DNA of 64,000 nucleotides from Halobacteriovorax sp. GB3 (GTDB lineage Bacteria; Bdellovibrionota; Bacteriovoracia; Bacteriovoracales; Bacteriovoracaceae). The notes below the pieces were generated by a model that was not told the DNA's origin, did no database searches, and saw nothing but the letters and a program-made list of their open reading frames with translations. Shown one piece after another: positions 43,990 through 53,239 of the stretch. Both the position numbers and the translations under genes were made by a program. Within the stretch, counting starts at the first letter, position 1; the number at the start of each line of letters is the position of its first letter. The stretch spans positions 186,001 through 250,000 of the forward strand of contig NZ_JAQSLN010000003.1 of assembly GCF_028649655.1 (NCBI RefSeq), in the 5' to 3' direction.

Positions 43990-45267
43990 ATGAAAAAGCT
44001 TATCACACTTTCGCTTCTACTCGGGCTTAGCGCTCCAGTAACAGCAAAAGTTTGGCAAACGACAACACAGTGGAATCAAGAATATGAAAATCTCTATTCT
44101 AAGTGGATTGAAAGTCCTGAAGTCCATAAAGATATGTTCGTTAGTAAATCTTCGCCTTATTTTGGCGGAAGATATGACTGCGCTGATGCAGCCTACGCTC
44201 TAAGAGCAATCTTCGCATCAAAGCACGGTCTTCCTTTTGCACTAAAAAACCCAACGGGAAGTCGTGGTCGCTACGCGATGTTTTCAAATGAAGTCAATAA
44301 ATTTGATAAATATCCTGCTGGACCAAAGAGAGTTACAGCTTTCCTTAACTATATTTCTGATATGGTTGGAACAGAAAACCTCTCTCGTCACGATACCTAT
44401 CCAATTAAAATAGATTCTGTGACATCGGGAAAACTCTATACTTATAAAATTAGAGCTCGCTTTGGCAGTACGATCCGTCACGCTTATACAATTAAAGAAG
44501 TAAATCAGACGGGAACATTTGATCTCATCTATTCGACACAGGCCATTCGCAAAAAGAATCTTCCTCTTAACTATAGAAAGGAAAAGCCCCTTGTGAATCT
44601 TCCACACGATGTCTGGGGATTTAGAGCATTCAAATGGCCAAGACTTCTTGGAACATCTCCTTCAGAGTTTCCAGCCGAACTAAACTACTCAACTGAGCAG
44701 TACGCCATGGTTAAACAAATGGGTAGAGGCTTTTTCAAGCACGTTAAAAATACGTTAAAAACTGTTGATGAAGATGACTCAGCACTACTAACAAGAGTAT
44801 TTAATAACGTATGTACTGAAGCTCAGTCACGTATTGAATATGTTAACCAAGGTTATCAGCATCACGTTTCAACTGGTGGTAAGTGTATGAATTATGCAGA
44901 TTACGATGCCTATTCAACACCTGCAAGAGATAAGGCCCTGAAAGATGCCTACGAAACGCTTTGGAGCACATACCTTGATCTTCATAGAGCGGGAGAGCTC
45001 TACGATGCAAAAGTATACGAGCACGTCAATGCACTCTTTTGGCATGAATCGACAACTCAAGAGAGATTGTACGAACCAACAAGAGAACAAAAAGAAGCGC
45101 TTCTCTTTGCTTGTCCAATTCAATACAAAGAAGGGACAACGATTGATCTAGCAACTCTTTTTACAAGACTTAGAAGAGGAAAACTCTCTTCGCATCCTAA
45201 CGATTCTCTAGAAGTTCGTTGGGGAGAAGTTACTGGTCCAAAGACTAGATGTAAGCAATGGTACTAA
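43990..45267 (+). CDS. Secreted protein with possible Cys-His catalytic pair
   Basis: 425 residues with a signal peptide (MKKLITLSLLLGLSAPVTA). Near the start of the mature part is GGRYDCADAAYALRAIFA, a Cys at the start of a helix, and about 110 residues later STIRHAYTIKEV followed by DLIYST, as in NlpC/P60- or transglutaminase-like enzymes (Cys, then His, then Asp). The remaining 200 residues are unfamiliar, with several cysteines. AAGGAG precedes the ATG. Between two divergent or convergent secreted proteins. Function inferred weakly. Confidence 0.5.
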   Translation: MKKLITLSLLLGLSAPVTAKVWQTTTQWNQEYENLYSKWIESPEVHKDMFVSKSSPYFGGRYDCADAAYALRAIFASKHGLPFALKNPTGSRGRYAMFSNEVNKFDKYPAGPKRVTAFLNYISDMVGTENLSRHDTYPIKIDSVTSGKLYTYKIRARFGSTIRHAYTIKEVNQTGTFDLIYSTQAIRKKNLPLNYRKEKPLVNLPHDVWGFRAFKWPRLLGTSPSEFPAELNYSTEQYAMVKQMGRGFFKHVKNTLKTVDEDDSALLTRVFNNVCTEAQSRIEYVNQGYQHHVSTGGKCMNYADYDAYSTPARDKALKDAYETLWSTYLDLHRAGELYDAKVYEHVNALFWHESTTQERLYEPTREQKEALLFACPIQYKEGTTIDLATLFTRLRRGKLSSHPNDSLEVRWGEVTGPKTRCKQWY

Positions 45268-45280
45268 AATGATAAAAAGA

Positions 45281-45308
45281 AAAGGCCACAGAATATGTGG
45301 CCTTTTTT
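45281..45308. terminator. Bidirectional terminator
   Basis: GGCCACA / TGTGGCC stem (45284-45290 with 45296-45302), loop GAATA, T6 on plus and an A-rich run on the other side; between convergent genes ending at 45267 and 45307. Confidence 0.85.
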
Positions 45309-47061
45309 AATCTGTTTCACGGTCGTGAATATCATATTCGATAACATCATTAATTTCTTGAACCTGAAGTGTCTTTGAACCGGCATCATCAGGAGAATCC
45401 TTAACTTCAATTCCACCCTCTGCAAGACGCTTAACGGCCTCATCTCTTTTAATCCCACTTCCACTAGCGATATCAATCCCCGCTTGCTGCGCCTTTTTTA
45501 ACCCTTCTTCAGTAAAGGCACTATTGTCTAGCTCCTTACTAATAGAATAAGTGTTAACACTCGTTTTAGCAGAACCAGGCTGTCTGGCACCACCACTAGA
45601 GTTAGAGTCTCCCCCAACTTCGAGATAGCCTGTCACAATATTACTAAAATGGATAAGTTGAGCGTAATCACTTGTTTTACTTGTGAGCTCTTTTTGAATG
45701 GCATCGAGCTTTCTTTCATTTTCGGCCTTGGCCGTCGATTCATCATCACTTTTTGATTTTTGATTTTTCTCTAATTGCATGGCAAGTGATTTAACAAGGG
45801 CATCTTTTTCAGTTTCGTATCTCTTTTTAATCATGTCTTTTAACGCGTCGACATCACCAGCGAGAAGCTCCTTAATTTTTTCTTCTGAATACCCTTGGTC
45901 TTTAAAATATTGCTCTAAACCCTTTTCTGGATTTTCTTCTAGATCTGTAATGAGTTTATTTTTTAAGGCCTCGGCGCGAAGACCTTGCTCGATAAGCTGC
46001 TCTTCATTTTCACCTGCATCACTTAAAAAGGCCTCACACTCAGGAGTTATCTGACCTGTCTTTTGGCACTCTTCAAGAATCTTAGCATCTTCTAATTGAG
46101 CGTCGTTATACTTTGTTTCATTGACAAATTCACCAGAAGTCACCGTTGTTAGATCATCGATGGTTTTATCTTTTCCCTTTGATTCATAAAAAGGAGTTGC
46201 TGACTTTCTATCTTTACTCGCGACTTTAAGATCTTTTATGGAATCTTTAACCTTTGTGATGGCCAAGAGGTTTTGCTTTGCCGTCTTCACATAATTAACG
46301 ACCTCACAGGCGCGAACTTGAGTGTAGTCAATATCTTCACTTGTCACTTCATCGGCGTCTTTACTATTTTGAACTTCAGAGATTAAGTTTTTATCGTGAC
46401 AGATCTTAGGAACCTTAACGATACAATCATTCCAAGAATTTCTTGAACTAGCATCGAAGTTTCCAAGTGATTTAATATTCTTTTCACGATTTTCTTTTCT
46501 ATAAACTTCATCTTTTTTTATTGCGTAATCATTGCCTGCGTGAGCATCCATACAATAAGAAGAGAAAGCTGAGACAATATTTTTCCCAACCTGAGTCTCG
46601 TAGAGATCATAGAAGACACCTTCATCAACGAGTTTATTTTTAAAGAAAGAGCTATCCTTTCTTGTCTCTTCAAAAAGAACACTTGCTAATTTATTGTAGA
46701 GATAATCTTCAAGCTTTTTAATTCCTTTACTCTGTTTATTATTATCTGATCCCGTGTAAACGGATTCATACTTTCCTTCGAGACTCTTTCCATCTTTTGT
46801 CTTGTTAACAACCTGCTGAACCTGTTTTTGCTGTTCAGAAGAAAGTCCTCCCCAAACACAACTCGAAAGATTTTCTTTTGCCACATTATTTGATTGGCAC
46901 TTCTTAACTTGCTCACTTACACCAGGAACTTCCATGGCCTTTGAAAGAATATCGGAACTCTCCTTTTGCGATTCGATTGCACGAGATTCATTGCTCGCAA
47001 AAGAACTTGTGATAAGGAGGGTCTGTAGTGAGATAAATGTTAAAAAGATCTTAGAATTCAT
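45307..47061 (-). CDS. Large secreted protein, coiled-coil rich, unknown
   Basis: 584 residues with a signal peptide (MNSKIFLTFISLQTLLITSSFA). The mature part is very polar (Lys, Glu, Asp, Ser, Asn), largely helical, with several Cys (VKKCQS, SSCVWG, SYCMDA, NDCIVK). Stretches such as EENPEKGLEQYFKDQGYSEE are coiled-coil-like. No domain recognised. Divergent from the acyl-CoA dehydrogenase gene across 216 bases with a structured element. Confidence 0.6.
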   Translation of the reverse strand: MNSKIFLTFISLQTLLITSSFASNESRAIESQKESSDILSKAMEVPGVSEQVKKCQSNNVAKENLSSCVWGGLSSEQQKQVQQVVNKTKDGKSLEGKYESVYTGSDNNKQSKGIKKLEDYLYNKLASVLFEETRKDSSFFKNKLVDEGVFYDLYETQVGKNIVSAFSSYCMDAHAGNDYAIKKDEVYRKENREKNIKSLGNFDASSRNSWNDCIVKVPKICHDKNLISEVQNSKDADEVTSEDIDYTQVRACEVVNYVKTAKQNLLAITKVKDSIKDLKVASKDRKSATPFYESKGKDKTIDDLTTVTSGEFVNETKYNDAQLEDAKILEECQKTGQITPECEAFLSDAGENEEQLIEQGLRAEALKNKLITDLEENPEKGLEQYFKDQGYSEEKIKELLAGDVDALKDMIKKRYETEKDALVKSLAMQLEKNQKSKSDDESTAKAENERKLDAIQKELTSKTSDYAQLIHFSNIVTGYLEVGGDSNSSGGARQPGSAKTSVNTYSISKELDNSAFTEEGLKKAQQAGIDIASGSGIKRDEAVKRLAEGGIEVKDSPDDAGSKTLQVQEINDVIEYDIHDRETD

Positions 47062-47118
47062 AGTCTTATTATCGGGTAAAACCGTGAAAAACTAAAATTT
47101 CCCCCTATTTTAAGCTTT

Positions 47119-47192
47119 ATGAAATAAAAGGCGACTACTTCTGTCGGCACCACTTTATTTCATATGACTCCCCAGTCATACAAAGTCGCCGA
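47119..47192. other. Structured element with competing helices upstream of the acyl-CoA dehydrogenase
   Basis: Helices seen: ATGAAATAAA (47119-47128) with TTTATTTCAT (47154-47163); GGCGACT (47130-47136) with AGTCGCC (47184-47190); TATGACT (47163-47169) with AGTCATA (47174-47180); TCGGC (47144-47148) with GCCGA (47188-47192). Some pairs exclude others. Not a riboswitch class I recognise; strand unknown. Confidence 0.5.
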
Positions 47193-47277
47193 TAAGTCTG
47201 TACAAAAATCCACTAACTCCTTAAAATATGGTGATAAACACAACCGCCTTCATGGCCTTAACGAGGGTTGATTCACG

Positions 47278-49038
47278 ATGAATTACTTTGATAACGAAAA
47301 AGAATGGTTATGGTTATTTGAAAATGGAATCGATTGGGATGCCATTATAAATCTCTACTACCCAAGTTTTCCAACAGAAGATGGGTTAGAAAATAAAGAA
47401 GAAGTTCTAGATTTTTTTAAAGAACTTCTCACTTCAACTGGTCACTGGGCCGCGACTTCTGTTGCCGAACGCTCAATGAAATTAGATGAACAAGGCCCTG
47501 GCTCTATTGAAAATGGTAGAACAATTCCGGGTGAAGCCTTGAGTGAACTCTACAAAGAAGCGAGTGAACTTCAGGTCTTTGGTCTGCCTCTTCCAAGAAA
47601 GTTTGGAGGGCTTGAAACTCCAAGTGTTCTCCTGATGATTCTCTTAGAGCAACTTTCACGCGCTTGTCTTTCTTCATCAACTCAGGTTGCTTTTTTTACT
47701 TCAATAGCTGAAATGGTTCACCGCTACACAGACGAAGAAACGGCCATGAGAATTGTTCCAAAGATTATTGAAGGAAAGTTAAGTGGATCCATGAACTTAA
47801 CGGAACCAGGGTGTGGATCAGATCTTGGTATGATTAAAACCTCTGCCACCCCTTGTGAGGATGGAAGCTACTTATTAAATGGAAATAAAATCTTCATCAC
47901 AAATGGTGGTGGTGGCGTTAGCTTTGTTCTTGCTCGTATTAAAGACGCACCAGAGGGGCTAAAGGGAATCTCTCTTTTTCTTTGTGAACAAGATGTCGAA
48001 GGAAAAGATGAACCAAATTATATTGTCGCTAAAAATGAGCATAAGCTTGGGATGCATGGCTCATTTACTTGTGAAATTGTCTATGAAAACTCAAAGTCCC
48101 ACCTCGTTGGCGACCCAGGTGAAGGTTTCAAGTATATGCTTCATCTTATGAACGAAGCGCGTATTGCCGTTGGTATGCAGGCCCTTGGTTTAATTGAGGC
48201 CTCAATTGGCTATGCGAGAACTTATGCCGATGAGCGCGTGCAATTTGATCGCCCTATTTCTGATTTACCTCTTATGCGTAGAAATCTGGAAGACTTCGAA
48301 ACAGAAAGAGATGCTATTCGCGCACTTCTTGTTGATACGATCTCCCACTTTGACATCTTTCAAAAGCTCGATCTCAAAAAGAATCAATCTCAGGATTTAA
48401 CAAAAGAAGAAGAGAACCTCTATAGTGAAGCGAACCTGTGGACGCGAAAGAGAACTCCCCTTGTCAAATACTATGCCTGTGAGGCCGCAACGAACTTAAC
48501 GACAAAGGCCGTTCAAGTTCTGGGTGGATATGGATTTATGAAAGAATATCCAGTCGAAAGGTTTCACCGCGACTCCTTTGGTCCACTTCTTTATGAAGGA
48601 ACAAGCCAGATACAAGCTCTAATGGCCTTAAAAGATGTTGTTAAATACGCCATGAAAGATCCAAAGAGATTTTTTAGTAATGTTCTCTTTAAGCATCCAA
48701 CAACAGAGCTACTAAGTGATGCCGGCGAATGCTCTATCGCCTTTAAAAAAGTCCACTTTCGCTTTAAAAAGAATATGATTGCTCTGCTTGTTAAATGCCT
48801 TAGGCCAGAGTTAGCGACTGATCTTTTAAATCCAAAGGCGTGGGCCAACGAAGAAAAACTCAACGGTCTTATGTCTCACGCAGAGACCCTGTGTCAGGCG
48901 CTTTCATATATGGAAACATTGAGAGTACTCTGCGAACATGCTAAAAAAGACGAGTCGAGATTCGATCTCTATCAGCGATATGAAAAACTCATTCGCCCAA
49001 GACTCGAAGCCATTTATTGTGATTGGGATATTCGATAA
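47278..49038 (+). CDS. Acyl-CoA dehydrogenase
   Basis: FAD enzyme of beta-oxidation. 586 residues: helical N-terminal domain, the FAD/substrate motif GSMNLTEPGCGSDLG, the central GNKIFITNGG, the ALGLIEASIGYARTYADERVQF region, and the catalytic base Glu in LLYEGTSQIQ. At 586 residues it has the C-terminal extra domain of the long AcdB/AidB-like group rather than the short enzymes of about 390. It starts with ATG directly after GGGTTGATTCACG, a poor ribosome site. Single gene with a structured upstream region and terminator after. Confidence 0.93.
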   Translation: MNYFDNEKEWLWLFENGIDWDAIINLYYPSFPTEDGLENKEEVLDFFKELLTSTGHWAATSVAERSMKLDEQGPGSIENGRTIPGEALSELYKEASELQVFGLPLPRKFGGLETPSVLLMILLEQLSRACLSSSTQVAFFTSIAEMVHRYTDEETAMRIVPKIIEGKLSGSMNLTEPGCGSDLGMIKTSATPCEDGSYLLNGNKIFITNGGGGVSFVLARIKDAPEGLKGISLFLCEQDVEGKDEPNYIVAKNEHKLGMHGSFTCEIVYENSKSHLVGDPGEGFKYMLHLMNEARIAVGMQALGLIEASIGYARTYADERVQFDRPISDLPLMRRNLEDFETERDAIRALLVDTISHFDIFQKLDLKKNQSQDLTKEEENLYSEANLWTRKRTPLVKYYACEAATNLTTKAVQVLGGYGFMKEYPVERFHRDSFGPLLYEGTSQIQALMALKDVVKYAMKDPKRFFSNVLFKHPTTELLSDAGECSIAFKKVHFRFKKNMIALLVKCLRPELATDLLNPKAWANEEKLNGLMSHAETLCQALSYMETLRVLCEHAKKDESRFDLYQRYEKLIRPRLEAIYCDWDIR

Positions 49039-49040
49039 AA

Positions 49041-49074
49041 TAAAAAAGGCCCTTTAACTTGGGCCTTTTTATTT
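49041..49074. terminator. Bidirectional terminator
   Basis: AAGGCCC / GGGCCTT stem (49046-49052 with 49061-49067), A-run before and T-run after, between convergent genes ending at 49038 and 49069. Confidence 0.85.
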
Positions 49075-49764
49075 TTCTTTCATTGTAAGTTGTTTAAAGC
49101 TAAGCATCTTTTCTGGGAATTCCTGACACTGTTCTTGCTTATAAATTTCCATCACAAGACCAATGGTGTGACCAGACTGGGAATCCGTTTTGACTTTAAC
49201 ATCGATAATCTTCTCGCCAATAAGCTCACCAGTGGCACTATCTTGAGCTCCTATAATCTTTCTAATGACATCGACTCCATCGTATTCATTTGAACGAAGA
49301 AATTGATACATCGTAATCTGTTCTCTTTCAGTGATCACTTTCTTTGGCAATTTATCAGAGAGTACGGCCTCGCAAATATCTTTGGCCTCTCCGTGCTTAT
49401 CTGTTTGAACAATAGAGAAATAAGAAACCGGAACACTCCCATCAAAATACATCGGACCTGAGGCCAGTAATTGTTTAAGAGTTAGTTCGGCATTATAGAT
49501 TTTTGTTTTTTGAACATTATCACATTGCTTATCTTCAAATTTAACATCAAGCTTCTTCGTTTCTTGAAGAGATTGAAATTGAATGCGCTTATTGCGATAG
49601 CTTGTGCACAGGCGATCAATAATTGAGCGCTCTTTATCAGAGTACTCATCAGATAGAGCGAAGCCTTGACCAACAACGGCCTTTTGGTAGTCGCTGCTAC
49701 CTGCATTTTGCCTTCCACAGGCAAGTAAAATGAATAGAGGGATCAAATAAAATCCTTTCATCAC
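49069..49764 (-). CDS. Lipoprotein of unknown function
   Basis: 231 residues with a lipobox LLAC (Cys16) after a short hydrophobic leader. The mature part has two further cysteines in EAVLSDKL and EQCQEF regions and alternating strands (VSYFSIVQTDKHGE, GHTIGLVMEIYKQ), so is mainly beta. No family recognised. Confidence 0.65.
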   Translation of the reverse strand: MMKGFYLIPLFILLACGRQNAGSSDYQKAVVGQGFALSDEYSDKERSIIDRLCTSYRNKRIQFQSLQETKKLDVKFEDKQCDNVQKTKIYNAELTLKQLLASGPMYFDGSVPVSYFSIVQTDKHGEAKDICEAVLSDKLPKKVITEREQITMYQFLRSNEYDGVDVIRKIIGAQDSATGELIGEKIIDVKVKTDSQSGHTIGLVMEIYKQEQCQEFPEKMLSFKQLTMKEK

Positions 49765-49852
49765 CTAGCTTTACGGTCAGATAATCAAAAAACTTAAGTA
49801 GGCCCTTGTTTTTTTTATGGTAAAGAACTTTTTTACCTGTTAATTGATAACT

Positions 49853-50656
49853 ATGGATGAATTAAAGGCCAATAAATGCTCTAGCTTCCAAGGAGAACTT
49901 GGAGCCTATGACGTTGTCACTACTGAGGATGGGAGTATCACCCTTCACTCTGCTTATTTTGATGAAAATTGCCACTCCCTTTCTGGAGCGGCCATGGAAA
50001 CTCAGTATAACTACCTTGAGGGATGTCTTGTCGATCAATCGATTCGCTCAGGCGAAGAACTGACTGTCTTTGAAGTAGGTCTAGGACTTGGAATTGGACC
50101 AAAGATTACCATTGATTACTGGTTAAATCACAAAAAAGCTCCTCTAACCTTTGTTTCAACAGAGCTTGATAAGGCCCTCGTTGAATTTGCCAAAGAAACC
50201 TTTAAAGAGAGCGAATATTTTCAAAAGCTCCAATACCTAGAGCAAGATGATCTTTGCTACTTTCAATACCTTAATGAGAAGCTTAATTTCATCATTCTTA
50301 TTGGCGATGCCAGAGAGACGACGATTAAGGCCTTTAAAAAGGGGCATTTCTCTGCTGTTAAAGCAATTTATCAAGATGCCTTCAGTCCTAAGAAAAATCC
50401 GGCCCTCTGGACTGTCGAGTGGTTTTTAACTCTTAAAGAGATCTCTCATTCAAAGGTTGTTCTCAGTACCTATTCTTCGGCCAAGAGAATTAGGAAATCT
50501 CTTATTCAAGCGGGCTTTCATGTTCAAAATAGAGAGGGATTTGGTGCAAAGAAGGTCGCGACTCTAGCGACTTTAGAAGGAGTTAGTGATGAAGATGTTC
50601 TTTCTAGTCTTGAGCGCTCTCCTGTGTGTGCTCTTGTTGATCGAGATCTAGCATAA
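49853..50656 (+). CDS. MnmC-like (DUF752) SAM-dependent methyltransferase domain protein
   Basis: The start is ATG 49853 (TTG 49844 is in frame, but neither has a good ribosome site). The protein has a SAM loop (VFEVGLGLGIGPK), the acidic strand FVSTELDK, and the family block AIYQDAFSPKKNPALWTVEWF, then LSTYSSAKRIRKSLIQAGF and GFGAKKVATLATLEG. This matches the methyltransferase half of MnmC, which finishes mnm5s2U in tRNA anticodons; the oxidoreductase half is missing, so it is a stand-alone form. Confidence 0.82.
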   Translation: MDELKANKCSSFQGELGAYDVVTTEDGSITLHSAYFDENCHSLSGAAMETQYNYLEGCLVDQSIRSGEELTVFEVGLGLGIGPKITIDYWLNHKKAPLTFVSTELDKALVEFAKETFKESEYFQKLQYLEQDDLCYFQYLNEKLNFIILIGDARETTIKAFKKGHFSAVKAIYQDAFSPKKNPALWTVEWFLTLKEISHSKVVLSTYSSAKRIRKSLIQAGFHVQNREGFGAKKVATLATLEGVSDEDVLSSLERSPVCALVDRDLA

Positions 50657-50889
50657 CAACTCGGCCATCTTTTTAAACAAGATCCTCTGAATTAAAGACA
50701 CTTAGGTCTTTTGGCCAGAAATTTTGCCACGAGATAAACCCATCTTTTAAGTATGAGTCTTACTGATTTCAATACACTCCCAATTATTTCTTTAGAAAAA
50801 GCATTTTTAATAAAGAACAAGCTGATAATTAGCTAAAATCATTTAAAAAGCATCCGATAAATAAAAAAACAGAAAGAAAGGAAATCACC

Positions 50890-52242
50890 ATGGCGCAAGT
50901 GGTAGTTATTGAAGATAATCAAACCATGCTTGATCTAATCACGCTCAATTTGAAATCCTATGCAGGAGCAGATGTCATTCCACGCGAAAATAGTGCCGAT
51001 GCTATCGATCTTTTAAACCTCTTGCCAACAGTTGATCTTATTATTGCGAAATCTAATATTGACAGTGATAATGTCGCCCACGCAATTACCGATTATATAA
51101 TTGATAACCGCTTAGAAATACCTTTGGTTTTTCTTGGTGAAGTTGCTCCCAACTACCCTGGACTTGAAGAGATTGCCAAAGTCATTGATGACTCTAAAGA
51201 CTGGGAAAGTGTTATTAAAATAGCCTGTAGCGCTCTTGGAGTAAAAGAAGAGACTCTTGAAAAGAAGATGACTCCCGATTATATCCCCGTTCCAGTAAAG
51301 TACTTTCTTGGACTTGATACTTCTTTTTGCGATGTTTTTATTCGCATAAAAAAAGCACCAGGAGAATATCAATTCATTAAGCGCATCCACGAAGAAGATA
51401 GCTATAGCAAAGATATCGTGAATAAATATATTGAGCAGGGACTTAAAAACTTCTACATATCAAAAGAGCACGAAGATAGCTTTGTTAACTATGTCTCAAA
51501 TCAACTGGTCAGTAAGTTAAACGACAAGAGCTTAACGACTGATCAGAAAATTAAAATCATGTCCGACAGTTTTCACGTCGCCTTAAATGAAATATATAAA
51601 ATGGGATTTAACAGTGCCACAGTTCAGTTAACTGAAAGTATTGTTAATTCCATGGTTGATACCTTTAAAGAAAACCCTGAGATGTCACCTCTTCTTTTTA
51701 AAGTGATAAATTCTAAAACAGGATATCTTTATCGCCACGCCCATATGTGCTCGATTGTAGCCAGTGAAATCCTTGTTAACTTAGGACTTGATAAAAGAGA
51801 GCTCCATGAAACTCTTGCCTATGCATCGTTTTTTAAAGACATCTCTCTTACCGAGCACCCTGAGCTAGCTAAAATTAGCTCTTACGAAGAGCTAGAAAAA
51901 GCAGAGATGACAAGTGATCTTTGGGACCTTGTTTTTAATCACGCTCAAGATGGCGCCCTCATCATTAGAAAGCACCCTGAGGCGCCTTTAGATGTTGATA
52001 CCATAATTAAAAACCATCATGGTACTTCGAATGGAAAAGGCTTTGCCGTTAATAACAAGGGAGAATTTCCAAAACTCTCTTTGATTTTCATTGTCGCCGT
52101 TGAATTTACAAATGAACTTCTTTCTTTTAAAGACAGTGGTCGAAAGCCAAGACCTATTGTCGATATCCTTAAGGAAAAGTATGATCTAGACAATATGAAA
52201 GATATTATTCATGCTCTAGAGAAGACCATTAAAAATTCATAA
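50890..52242 (+). CDS. Degenerate receiver plus HD-like output domain
   Basis: 450 residues. Residues 1-115 have receiver shape (VVVIEDNQTMLDLITLNL) but the phospho-acceptor position is Lys54 (LIIAKSNID) and the switch Thr is absent. A linker is followed by an HD-type domain (about 275-450): YRHAHMCSIVASEILVNLGL, then FFKDISLTEH where HD-GYP enzymes have HD (here Lys316-Asp317), a later VFNHAQDGALIIRKHPEA, and NHHGTSNGKGF in place of HHExxDGxGYP. Both domains therefore look non-catalytic. Probably a protein-interaction or ligand sensor. Confidence 0.8.
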   Translation: MAQVVVIEDNQTMLDLITLNLKSYAGADVIPRENSADAIDLLNLLPTVDLIIAKSNIDSDNVAHAITDYIIDNRLEIPLVFLGEVAPNYPGLEEIAKVIDDSKDWESVIKIACSALGVKEETLEKKMTPDYIPVPVKYFLGLDTSFCDVFIRIKKAPGEYQFIKRIHEEDSYSKDIVNKYIEQGLKNFYISKEHEDSFVNYVSNQLVSKLNDKSLTTDQKIKIMSDSFHVALNEIYKMGFNSATVQLTESIVNSMVDTFKENPEMSPLLFKVINSKTGYLYRHAHMCSIVASEILVNLGLDKRELHETLAYASFFKDISLTEHPELAKISSYEELEKAEMTSDLWDLVFNHAQDGALIIRKHPEAPLDVDTIIKNHHGTSNGKGFAVNNKGEFPKLSLIFIVAVEFTNELLSFKDSGRKPRPIVDILKEKYDLDNMKDIIHALEKTIKNS

Positions 52243-52259
52243 AACCAAAGCGAGCAATC

Positions 52260-53207
52260 ATGACATCACCATTTCCAAACTCACCTCTTTGTAAGCTCTT
52301 TGATATTGAATATCCTATTATTCAGGCCGGTATGGTTTGGGTATCAGGAGCGAAGCTTGCGGCAGCAGCATCAAATGCAGGATGTCTTGGTATCATTGGT
52401 GCAGGATCAATGAAGCCTGAGCTCTTAGAGGCCCATATAAAAAAAGCAAAGTCGCTGACAGACAAACCCCTTGCAGTCAATGTTCCCCTTCTTTACCATC
52501 TCTCTAAAGAGCAAATTGATGTCTCTTTAAAAGAGGGAATTAGAATCTTTTTTACAAGTGCTGGCTCCCCTAAAAAATACACGCAGTACTTAAAAGATCA
52601 CGGGGCCACTGTTGTTCATGTGACAAGTTCTCCTGAGCTTGCCATCAAGTGTGAAGCGGCCGGAGTTGATGCTGTTGTAGCAGAAGGATTTGAGGCCGGA
52701 GGACACAATGGACGCGATGAAATCACAACCATGTGCCTTATTCCCCAAGTCGTTGATGCCCTATCGATTCCCGTTATCGCAGCTGGAGGAATCGGAGATG
52801 GAAGACAAATAGCCGCGGCCTTTTGCCTCGGAGCAAGTGCTGTTCAACTAGGGACTCGCTTTGCCTTAACAAAAGAATCTAGTGCTCACGATAATTTCAA
52901 AAAGAAAATTCTCGAAGCAACAAGTGGTGAAACTCTTTTAACCATGAAAGACCTCGTGCCTGTACGCTTGATGAAAAATCACTTTTTCAATCAAGTGCAA
53001 GAGCTTGAAAGGCGCTGTGCAACGAAAGAAGAGATGATTACACTTCTTGGAAAAGGAAGAGCAAAAAAGGGAATGCTTGAAGGAGATCTCGAAGAGGGAG
53101 AACTTGAAATTGGTCAAGTAAGTGCTCTTTTAAAAGATATCCCAACGTGCCTTGAGCTAGTGGAAAATTTAATTCGAGAATATAGCGAAGTTAAAATGAA
53201 GTTATAA
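52260..53207 (+). CDS. FMN-dependent nitronate monooxygenase / FabK-like enoyl-ACP reductase
   Basis: 315-residue TIM barrel with FMN. Motifs: IEYPIIQAGMVWVSGAKLAAA at the start, AAGVDAVVAEGFEAGGHNG (FMN/catalytic His region), IPVIAAGGIGDGRQIAAA and ASAVQLGTRF. EGFEAGGHNG lies between the FabK (EGMESGGHIG) and nitronate monooxygenase forms. Neighbours do not settle which; it follows the receiver/HD gene by 17 bases, so cotranscription is likely. Ends in a terminator. Confidence 0.85.
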   Translation: MTSPFPNSPLCKLFDIEYPIIQAGMVWVSGAKLAAAASNAGCLGIIGAGSMKPELLEAHIKKAKSLTDKPLAVNVPLLYHLSKEQIDVSLKEGIRIFFTSAGSPKKYTQYLKDHGATVVHVTSSPELAIKCEAAGVDAVVAEGFEAGGHNGRDEITTMCLIPQVVDALSIPVIAAGGIGDGRQIAAAFCLGASAVQLGTRFALTKESSAHDNFKKKILEATSGETLLTMKDLVPVRLMKNHFFNQVQELERRCATKEEMITLLGKGRAKKGMLEGDLEEGELEIGQVSALLKDIPTCLELVENLIREYSEVKMKL

Positions 53208-53236
53208 AAAAGGAGATCAACTGATCTCCTTTTCTT
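53206..53236. terminator. Bidirectional terminator
   Basis: AGGAGATCA (53211-53219) and TGATCTCCT (53222-53230) with A-run before and T-run after, between convergent genes. Confidence 0.8.
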
Positions 53237-53239
53237 TTA

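Noticed and set aside
50657-50889. Possible tRNA or riboswitch in the 233-base gap before the receiver/HD gene
   Set aside because: No cloverleaf, no recognised core motif and no strong hairpin.
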